The notes beneath the pieces were generated by a model. That model saw nothing but the letters and a program-made list of their open reading frames with translations, ran no database searches and was not told the DNA's origin. From the NCBI GenBank assembly GCA_903931355.1, contig CAIZCB010000137.1, positions 1 to 6,634 of the forward strand: DNA of 6,634 bases. The letters are read 5' to 3'. Made by a program: the position numbers and the translations under genes. Of this stretch, positions 1 through 6,634 are shown piece by piece; position 1 is the first letter of the stretch; the number at the start of each line of letters is the position of its first letter. Source of the DNA: an uncultured Pseudomonadota bacterium. GTDB lineage: Bacteria; Pseudomonadota; Gammaproteobacteria; Methylococcales; Methylomonadaceae.

Positions 1-3000
1 GATAACACTCAGCTCAGTCATGATTTGTTTGAAAGTGTTTATGTGCGTTGCGGCTTGGTTAGCGATATTGAGTTTTTTGAAGAATTTCCTTCCCATGTCG
101 ATGTCGCAGACTCCCGCGCTCATCGCTGGGTGCGTGGCGATTGGCAGTTAATACCTTGGTTGTTTGGGGCTTGCGGTCAAGGGATGCCGATGATAGGGCG
201 CTGGAAAATGCTCGATAATTTGCGGCGTTCATTGTCCTCACCTGCGGCATTTTTGTCGTTAGTGGTGATTTGGCTGATACCCAATGCGCCGGTTTTATTG
301 TTGACCAGTTTCGTGCTGACGGCTTTATCACTGCCGACGATTCTGGCGATAGCCAACGCATTCACTGCCCCGCGCCGTGGTGTGTCCTTGCTCACCCATT
401 GGCGTGATGTTGGTGATAATGTCGTTTGGGCGCTGGCCAATAGCTTGGTCGTGGTGATTTTACTGGCGCAACAAACTTGGTTAATGCTGGATGCGATTTT
501 CATCACTTTGGTGCGATTATTCATCACTCGTCGGCAATTATTGAAATGGGTAACGGCTTTACAATCCAAATCTGGTGCTGGTTATGCGTTTCGGCATTTG
601 ATTCGGCCAATGATGCAGGCTTCAATCATGGTCTTAGTTTCGGCAAGCTTAATACTGCTAGTTAATCCGCCTGCAATAGTATTTGCTGCGCCATTTTTAT
701 TACTGTGGTGGTTGGCGCCTATCATTGCTCGGCAATTAAGTCTGCCGCCGAAACTGGATAAAGCTGAAGCCTTATTGCTAGAAGACACCCGACAATTGCG
801 CTTGATTGGTCGCCGAGTGTGGCGGTTTTTCACCACCTTTGTTACCGCAGAAGACCATTTTTTACCGCCTGATAATTTTCAAGAAGATCCACAGCCAGTG
901 CTGGCTCATCGCAGCTCACCCACCAATTTTGGTTTGTATTTATTATCGGTGCTGGCTGCCAGAGATTTTGGTTGGCTAGGTTTAATTGATACGGTAGAGA
1001 AACTTGAAGCCAGCTTAGCGACTTTATTAAGCCTGCCACGCTTAAACGGTCATTTTTACAACTGGTATGACACCCGCAATTTGCAAGTGTTGGAGCCACC
1101 TTATGTTTCAACCGTTGATAGCGGTAATTTAGCCGGACATTTATTGACCTTGGCGCAAGCTTGTCGGGAAATGTTGGCGCAACCGCTAAATCTAGCCAGC
1201 GCATTAACCGGACTTAACGACAGCTGCCAATTGCTAACTCAAGCACTTGAGCAAAAAGCGATTGCCGATAATGCCATCGTCAAAGAGTTACGCCAAAAGC
1301 TGCGTGAAATCGGCAAACTACTCAAACAGCCGCCTAGTGATGAAGCCGATTGGTATCAAACTTGGCTGCAACTAAGCAATGATATTGCTCTATTGAACGA
1401 TTTAGCCGATGCCTATGCTGCTGAACACCATGATCAATTGGCTAAAGAGGTGGTGGCGTGGGTCAGATTGTTTTGCGCTGATATTGAGTCGCACCTGAAA
1501 GACGTTAATAACCTGATACCTTGGATTGAGTTTGCCAATAGTCAGGCTTTAGGCTTATTGCAGTTGCCAAAATCCTTAGATTTATCAATCCCGCTGGAGG
1601 AATTAGCTGAGCTTTACGCAGCTTGCGTTCAAGATTCGCAACCGTCATTGCTTGATCAACCGCTATCGCTATTGCTGGAAAATGCCAACCAGCAAGCGCT
1701 GGACATTACTCGCCGCTTACAGCAAATCGCAAACCAGCTGGATAGTTTGTTTCACGAGATGGATTTTGGTTTTCTTTACGATAGCCAACGCCATATGTTT
1801 GCGATTGGTTATCAAGTCGGCGAAGGGGTGATTGATCCGAGTTATTACGATTTACTCGCCTCAGAAGCCCGCTTGTCGAGTTTGGTGGCAATTGCCAAGC
1901 GCGATGTGCCGAGTGAACATTGGTTTCATCTTGGCCGCCGCGTGACTCGTGCCGCACAAGGTACGGTGTTGTTGTCATGGTCGGGTTCGATGTTTGAATA
2001 CCTAATGCCTTCGTTGGTGACTTTTACTCCGCGCTACAGCTTGCTGGATCAAACCTGTCGCTTGATCGTCAAACGCCAGATTGAATACGGCAAACAATGC
2101 GGCGTACCTTGGGGGGTTTCCGAATCGGCTTTTAATAGTCGCGATCTTGATTTGACCTATCAATATTCAGCGTTTGGGGTGCCGGGGTTGGGGATGAAGC
2201 GCGGCTTGGCCGAAGAATTAGTCGTCGCGCCGTATGCCACTGCTTTGGCTGCGATGTATTGGCCTCATGCGGCGGTTGAAAATTTCGCCCAGTTAGAAAA
2301 ACTCGGCGCCTTGGGACGATTTGGTTTTTACGAGGCTTTGGACTTTACCCCGATTCGCTTAGCAGAAGGGCAATCGGTGGCGATGGTGCGTTGTTATATG
2401 GCCCATCATCAAGGCATGTCGCTGATTGCCTTTGCTAATGTGATCTATGACGGCATCATGCGTCATCGTTTTCATCGTACGCCATTAATCCAATCAGCGG
2501 CAATGCTGTTGCAAGAACGGATTCCACACGGGGCTGATACCAGCAGTTTGCCGATGTTGAAAGCCTTGTCCGATATTAAAGAAACTGTGCAGCCGCCAGT
2601 CAGACGGGTGCCGTCACCGATGTCGGCGATTCCTTCCAGCCACTTGTTATCCAATGGCCGTTATTCGGTGATGTTGACTGCGGCGGGTTCTGGCTATAGC
2701 TCGTGGCAAAACGTGGCGGTGACTCGTTGGCGCGAAGATGTGACTCGTGATGCTTGGGGTAGTTATCTGTATTTGCGTGATGTCGAGAGCGGTCAAATCT
2801 GGTCGGCAGCTTATCAACCTACTGCCGCGATGCCAGATCATTATGAGGTGATGTTTATTGAAGATAGGGTGCGGATTAGCCGTAGTGATGGCGAGATTAG
2901 CAGCACGCTGGAAATCGTAGTGTCGCCAGAAGATGATGCCGAAATTCGTCGCTTAAGTTTGACTAATCATGGTAGTCAACCGCGCGAAATTGAAGTGACT

Positions 3001-6000
3001 TCTTATGCGGAAATTATCTTAACCACTAGGGCGGCAGATAGCGCTCATCCGGTTTTTTCCAATCTGTTTATTCAAAGCGAATATTTACAGAAAACCCACG
3101 CTTTGATTGCCCACAGACGACAACGCAAGCCCGAAGAGGCTGGTTTTTGGGCGGCGCATATTATCGCCGAATCAGCCAATCAATCCGGCTTGCAATATGA
3201 AACTGACCGCGCGCGGTTTATCGGTCGCGGCCAAACTTTGCGAGCGCCTTTAGCAGTGACCAGTGGTTTACCGCTCACTAATACGGTGGGTTTGGTGCTG
3301 GATCCTATCTTCAGCTTACGAATTCGGATTAGCTTGGCAGCCGGCGCGAGTGAGCATTTAACCTTCACCACTTTGGTCGCCAATTCGCGTCAAGCGGTAG
3401 TGGATTTAGCCGATAAATACCATAGCGGCAATGTCTGGGAGCGGGTTTCGGCTTTGGCTTGGACTCATGCGCATGTGCAATTGCATCATTTACGCACCAA
3501 ACCCGATGAAGCGCAGTTGTTTCAGATTTTGGCTAATCGTTTGATTTATGCCGATCCTTCTTTACGGCCTTCAAGCCGCTTGATGCAAAGTAATAATCTC
3601 AATGTATCGGGACTATGGCGCTATGGCATTTCCGGTGACAGACCGATTGTGTTGTTGCGGATTGCCGAGTCAAAAGATTTGGGCTTTGCGGAACAATTGT
3701 TACGCGCTCATGAATATTGGCGGATTAAAGGCCTTAGCGTTGATTTGGTGATCATGAATGAGAAAGCTTTGTCTTATGTCGAGGATTTGCAAAATGTGCT
3801 GAATGCGATGGTTCGGGACAATCAATTACATTCGATTGCCCAAAGCTCTGAAAACAGCGGTGCGGTGTTTGTGATTCAAGCCGATCAACTCTCCAATGAG
3901 GAGCGGCGTTTATTGCAAACCGCCGCGCGGGCGATGCTGGTGTGTAATCACGGTACTTTGGCTGAGCAATTGTTACGTCATTCCAGACCGATAGCGGCAT
4001 TTATTGCTCCCAAAGTAGCGCCAATACTTGATGCTCGCGCCTCAGCATTAACGATACCGGCCTTAGAATTTTTTAATGGTTTAGGTGGCTTTGCTGAACA
4101 AGGCCGTGAATATGTGATTGTGCTGGATAAAGGCCAGACTACCCCTGCGCCTTGGATTAATGTGATTGCTAATCCTGAGTTTGGTTTTATGGTGTCCGAA
4201 TCGGGTACTGCTTGTACTTGGGCTGAGAATAGTCGCTTAAATCAATTGACGCCTTGGGCCAATGATCCGGTCAGCGATCCGTCTGGCGAGGTGTTTTATA
4301 TTCGTGATGATGAAAGCAATGCCTTGTGGTGTCCCACTGCGGCACCAATTCGAGTCGAAAATGCCAGTTATCTGATTCGTCACGGTTTCGGCTATAGCCA
4401 TTTTGAACATGCTTCACACGGTATTCACAGCCAGTTGCTGCAAATGGTCAGCCCTGATCAGCCAGTCAAAATTTCATCATTGATTTTGACTAATCAAAGC
4501 TCTCGGCATCGCCATTTAACCATAACCGCTTATCTGGAATGGGTGTTAGGCGCTTCACGCGAAGCCACAGCACCTTACATCATCACCGAGCTGGATAGTG
4601 AAACGGGGGCTTTATTGGCTAGTAATCCGTTTGATTTAAATTTTGGTGAGCGGATTGCCTTTGCCGACTTATCGGGGCAGCAAACGGCTTGGACCGCCAG
4701 CCGCTCGGAATTTATCGGTCGCAATGGTGGTTTGGATGCGCCGGCAGCTTTGGTACAGCATAAAGACCTGAAAGGCCGCGCCAGTGCCGGATTGGAAGCT
4801 TGTGCTGCTTTACAGCAAACCATCGAACTGAAACCCAAGCAACAAATTGAAATTGTGTTTTTGTTAGGGCAGGGTAAAGGTCGAGAACAAGCCAGAGCTT
4901 TGATTCAGCGCTTTCGAGCCACTAAAAGCGCCGATACCTTGGCCTTAGTCAAACAGTCTTGGCAGGATGTGTTGGGCAAGGTGCAAGTGAAAACGCCGGA
5001 TAGACAACTGGATTTATTATTGAACGGCTGGTTGTTATACCAAACCCTGAGTTGCCGAATCTGGGCGCGGGCGGCGTTTTATCAAGCGGGTGGCGCATTT
5101 GGTTTTCGTGATCAATTACAAGACAGTATGGCCTTGGCCGTGGCTAAACCCGATTTAACCCGAGCGCATTTGTTACGCGCGGCGGGACGGCAGTTTGTTG
5201 AAGGCGACGTCCAGCATTGGTGGCATCCACCAACCGGCAATGGGGTACGAACTCATTTTTCCGATGACAGAATCTGGTTGCCGTTTGTGGTGGCGCATTA
5301 CATTAAAGTCAGTGGCGATAGTGCGGTGCTTAATGAAATCTTGCCGTTTATTGACGGTGCGGTTTTAGCGCCGGAACAGGAAGATGCTTATTTTCAGCCT
5401 ACACAATCGGCCCAAGTCGGCAGTTTGTTTGAGCATTGCGCTCGCAGCTTGGATATTAGCTTGGCGACTGGCGTACACGGTTTGCCGCTAATCGGTGCAG
5501 GTGATTGGAATGACGGGATGAATCGAGTCGGGCAACAAGGCAAGGGCGAGAGTATTTGGCTGGCGTGGTTTTTAATTACCACTTTGACCGAGTTTGCCCC
5601 GTTAGCTGAGCAATTTGGCGACAGCGAACGTGCCGAACGCTGGCGTCATCATGCCCAACAATTAACTTTAGCCTTAGAAGCTGAAGGCTGGGATGGGGCT
5701 TGGTATCGGCGGGCGTATTTTGATGATGGATCAGCGCTGGGTTCGGCGGCCAATGCTGAGTGCCGGATTGATGCAATTGCTCAAAGTTGGGCAGTGATTT
5801 CCAAAGCCGCTGATCCAGAGCGGGCAAGATTAGCGATGCATTCGGTGCGGGAATATTTAGTCCGTTATGGCGATGATTTGCTGTTGTTGTTTACCCCGCC
5901 TTTCAATAAAACCGAGCGTGATCCTGGCTATATCAAAAGTTATCCGCCTGGGGTTCGTGAGAATGGTGGGCAATACACGCATGCCGCTATTTGGTCGGTG

Positions 6001-6468
6001 ATTGCTTATGCCATGTTGGGCGAAGGCGAACAGGCGCTGGAATTATTGCAAATGCTCAATCCGATTAAACGCACCGCCAGCCGTGCTGGGGTTTATGCGT
6101 ATAAAGTTGAGCCGTATGTACTAGCGGCGGATATTTATGCCGAGCCACCGCATGTTAGACGCGGCGGCTGGACTTGGTACACCGGCGCGGCGGGTTGGTT
6201 TTACCGTGCCGGTATCGAATCTATTTTAGGTTTGCAAGTGCGCGGCGATAGTCTTGAATTTACGCCGTGTATTGCCAGCCATTGGCCTAGTTATCAAATC
6301 AGTTATCAACATCAATCCAGTCTCTATGAGATTAGCGTCGAAAACCCTAATCGAGTCAAAGGCGGCGTGGTGCGTCTTGAATTGGATGGCATAGAACAAC
6401 AAAACTCCCAGCGTATTCAACTGCTTGATGATGGCAAAACTCATCAAGTAAGGCTTAGTTTGAATTAA
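1..6468 (+). CDS. ndvB: Cyclic beta-1,2-glucan synthase (GT84-GH189-GH94), 5'-partial
   Basis: Inner-membrane enzyme that makes cyclic beta-1,2-glucan from UDP-glucose. The frame is open from base 1, reading DNTQLSHDLFES, so the TTG at 25 is an internal Leu and not a start; about 700 N-terminal residues are missing. Residues are numbered from base 1. The GT84 end carries RAHRW (39-43), which fits the (Q/R)xxRW motif, followed by RGDWQ; D8 in LSHD may be the catalytic acidic residue (inference). Hydrophobic segments lie near 82-96, 97-121, 141-173, 207-221 and 225-242. The glucoamylase-like cyclization domain spans about 300-842, with a helical insert near 390-585 and the motifs WSGSMFEYLMP (660-670), WGVSES and HHQGM (802-806). 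Beta-supersandwich domains lie at about 881-1135 and 1383-1630. The GH94 barrel starts near 1665, with GFRDQ (R1703), GDWNDGMN (D1835, D1838), H1994 and TG (2061-2062). No frameshift is visible. The family call is firm; the symbol is borrowed from rhizobial homologues. Confidence 0.95.
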   Translation, partial: DNTQLSHDLFESVYVRCGLVSDIEFFEEFPSHVDVADSRAHRWVRGDWQLIPWLFGACGQGMPMIGRWKMLDNLRRSLSSPAAFLSLVVIWLIPNAPVLLLTSFVLTALSLPTILAIANAFTAPRRGVSLLTHWRDVGDNVVWALANSLVVVILLAQQTWLMLDAIFITLVRLFITRRQLLKWVTALQSKSGAGYAFRHLIRPMMQASIMVLVSASLILLVNPPAIVFAAPFLLLWWLAPIIARQLSLPPKLDKAEALLLEDTRQLRLIGRRVWRFFTTFVTAEDHFLPPDNFQEDPQPVLAHRSSPTNFGLYLLSVLAARDFGWLGLIDTVEKLEASLATLLSLPRLNGHFYNWYDTRNLQVLEPPYVSTVDSGNLAGHLLTLAQACREMLAQPLNLASALTGLNDSCQLLTQALEQKAIADNAIVKELRQKLREIGKLLKQPPSDEADWYQTWLQLSNDIALLNDLADAYAAEHHDQLAKEVVAWVRLFCADIESHLKDVNNLIPWIEFANSQALGLLQLPKSLDLSIPLEELAELYAACVQDSQPSLLDQPLSLLLENANQQALDITRRLQQIANQLDSLFHEMDFGFLYDSQRHMFAIGYQVGEGVIDPSYYDLLASEARLSSLVAIAKRDVPSEHWFHLGRRVTRAAQGTVLLSWSGSMFEYLMPSLVTFTPRYSLLDQTCRLIVKRQIEYGKQCGVPWGVSESAFNSRDLDLTYQYSAFGVPGLGMKRGLAEELVVAPYATALAAMYWPHAAVENFAQLEKLGALGRFGFYEALDFTPIRLAEGQSVAMVRCYMAHHQGMSLIAFANVIYDGIMRHRFHRTPLIQSAAMLLQERIPHGADTSSLPMLKALSDIKETVQPPVRRVPSPMSAIPSSHLLSNGRYSVMLTAAGSGYSSWQNVAVTRWREDVTRDAWGSYLYLRDVESGQIWSAAYQPTAAMPDHYEVMFIEDRVRISRSDGEISSTLEIVVSPEDDAEIRRLSLTNHGSQPREIEVTSYAEIILTTRAADSAHPVFSNLFIQSEYLQKTHALIAHRRQRKPEEAGFWAAHIIAESANQSGLQYETDRARFIGRGQTLRAPLAVTSGLPLTNTVGLVLDPIFSLRIRISLAAGASEHLTFTTLVANSRQAVVDLADKYHSGNVWERVSALAWTHAHVQLHHLRTKPDEAQLFQILANRLIYADPSLRPSSRLMQSNNLNVSGLWRYGISGDRPIVLLRIAESKDLGFAEQLLRAHEYWRIKGLSVDLVIMNEKALSYVEDLQNVLNAMVRDNQLHSIAQSSENSGAVFVIQADQLSNEERRLLQTAARAMLVCNHGTLAEQLLRHSRPIAAFIAPKVAPILDARASALTIPALEFFNGLGGFAEQGREYVIVLDKGQTTPAPWINVIANPEFGFMVSESGTACTWAENSRLNQLTPWANDPVSDPSGEVFYIRDDESNALWCPTAAPIRVENASYLIRHGFGYSHFEHASHGIHSQLLQMVSPDQPVKISSLILTNQSSRHRHLTITAYLEWVLGASREATAPYIITELDSETGALLASNPFDLNFGERIAFADLSGQQTAWTASRSEFIGRNGGLDAPAALVQHKDLKGRASAGLEACAALQQTIELKPKQQIEIVFLLGQGKGREQARALIQRFRATKSADTLALVKQSWQDVLGKVQVKTPDRQLDLLLNGWLLYQTLSCRIWARAAFYQAGGAFGFRDQLQDSMALAVAKPDLTRAHLLRAAGRQFVEGDVQHWWHPPTGNGVRTHFSDDRIWLPFVVAHYIKVSGDSAVLNEILPFIDGAVLAPEQEDAYFQPTQSAQVGSLFEHCARSLDISLATGVHGLPLIGAGDWNDGMNRVGQQGKGESIWLAWFLITTLTEFAPLAEQFGDSERAERWRHHAQQLTLALEAEGWDGAWYRRAYFDDGSALGSAANAECRIDAIAQSWAVISKAADPERARLAMHSVREYLVRYGDDLLLLFTPPFNKTERDPGYIKSYPPGVRENGGQYTHAAIWSVIAYAMLGEGEQALELLQMLNPIKRTASRAGVYAYKVEPYVLAADIYAEPPHVRRGGWTWYTGAAGWFYRAGIESILGLQVRGDSLEFTPCIASHWPSYQISYQHQSSLYEISVENPNRVKGGVVRLELDGIEQQNSQRIQLLDDGKTHQVRLSLN

Positions 6469-6516
6469 GCGTGTGTTGGCGTACTGACCGATTTTAGCGG
6501 GGATTTTATGCTGATT

Positions 6517-6536
6517 AACGGGTATTTTCGCCCGTT
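6517..6536 (+). terminator. Hairpin after the glucan synthase, possible weak terminator
   Basis: AACGGG (6517-6522) pairs perfectly with CCCGTT (6531-6536), and a T-G wobble at 6523/6530 can extend the stem, leaving a six-base loop. Only three T's (6535-6537), two of them inside the stem, lie at the 3' side, so the U tract of a classical intrinsic terminator is poor. It sits 48 bases after the stop codon and about 20 bases before the next ribosome binding site. It could therefore be a weak terminator, an mRNA 3'-end stabiliser, or a 5'-leader structure of the next gene. Confidence 0.4.
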
Positions 6537-6557
6537 TGTAATCATTCATACCTGTTT

Positions 6558-6562
6558 AAGGA
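6558..6562 (+). promoter_or_regulatory. Shine-Dalgarno site of the downstream gene
   Basis: AAGGA lies seven bases before the ATG at 6570, which is near-ideal spacing. This supports 6570 as a true start and indicates that a new gene begins at the edge of the window. I found no convincing sigma-70 promoter between the upstream stop and this site, so whether the gene is cotranscribed with the glucan synthase is undecided. Confidence 0.7.
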
Positions 6563-6569
6563 ATCGACT

Positions 6570-6634
6570 ATGAAAATCATCACTAAAAAATACCAAGCTT
6601 TATGGATTGGCGCTGTTTTGGCTTTGGCCACTAC
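6570..6634 (+). CDS. Start of a probable exported or membrane protein, 3'-partial
   Basis: An ATG behind a well-placed AAGGA opens a frame that runs to the window edge. The 21 complete codons read MKIITKKYQ followed by ALWIGAVLALAT: a short lysine-rich n-region and then an uninterrupted hydrophobic core. This is the layout of a Sec signal peptide, a lipoprotein signal or an N-terminal membrane anchor. No cleavage site or lipobox is reached before the sequence ends, so these cannot be told apart. The gene lies 101 bases downstream of the glucan synthase on the same strand, and export to the periplasm would match the location of cyclic glucans, but that link is only inference. I do not recognise the family. 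Confidence 0.7.
   Translation, partial: MKIITKKYQALWIGAVLALAT

Noticed and set aside
25..27. TTG at 25 as the start of the large gene
   Set aside because: The frame stays open to base 1 and the upstream codons (DNTQLSHD) continue a conserved GT84 motif. No ribosome binding site precedes the TTG, and the catalytic GT84 core would be missing.
477..665. Plus-strand 62-codon frame inside the membrane region
   Set aside because: It is an out-of-frame shadow within the transmembrane coding part of the glucan synthase, with no Shine-Dalgarno sequence and no family resemblance.
1170..1770. Helix-rich, poorly conserved stretch inside the cyclization domain as a possible inserted domain
   Set aside because: Cyclic glucan synthases normally carry a helical segment here, and composition does not change across it, so an insertion event is not supported.
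6476..6512. Possible promoter with TTGGCG (6476-6481) and TATGCT (6507-6512)
   Set aside because: The spacing of 25 bases is far from the usual 16-18, and no better -10 box sits at proper distance.
59..6549. Antisense open frames of 60-130 codons across the window, such as 177-569, 842-1204 and 6226-6549
   Set aside because: They lie opposite a strongly conserved long gene, show no recognisable domains or ribosome binding sites, and read as low-information shadows of the coding strand.

Overview
The window is almost entirely one very large plus-strand gene, open at the 5' edge. It is read in frame from base 1 and ends at a TAA at 6466-6468. It encodes the last ~2,155 residues of a cyclic beta-1,2-glucan synthase of the NdvB/ChvB/Cgs family. 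In order, the protein holds the end of a GT84 glycosyltransferase domain, a membrane region, a glucoamylase-like (GH189-type) cyclization domain, two tandem beta-supersandwich domains separated by a family-specific linker, a GH94 phosphorylase-type (alpha/alpha)6 domain, and a C-terminal beta cap. Known family members have roughly 2,800-2,900 residues, so about 700 N-terminal residues, including the GT84 DxD region, should lie upstream of base 1.

After the stop there is a 101-base gap (6469-6569). It holds a GC-rich hairpin with a weak T tail and a possible 21-codon leader reading frame. A second gene then starts at ATG 6570, behind a good Shine-Dalgarno sequence. Only 21 full codons of it are visible, and they look like the basic and hydrophobic parts of an export signal or membrane anchor. 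Its function cannot be read from this window.

The organism is probably a Gram-negative proteobacterium, because the enzyme makes periplasmic cyclic glucans. Composition is moderate in GC (about half by eye), with many TTG/TTA leucine codons. This does not look like the high-GC Rhizobiales in which the family was first studied. A gammaproteobacterium, for example a methanotroph of the Methylococcales, would fit, but this is a low-confidence guess from codon style.

Functionally, the large enzyme would build a beta-1,2-glucan from UDP-glucose on the cytoplasmic side (GT84), close it into a ring (GH189-type domain) and trim or control chain length by phosphorolysis (GH94). I see no mobile element, CRISPR array, tRNA, rRNA or frameshift. 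The window is mostly an ordinary, intact member of a known but mechanistically rich family.
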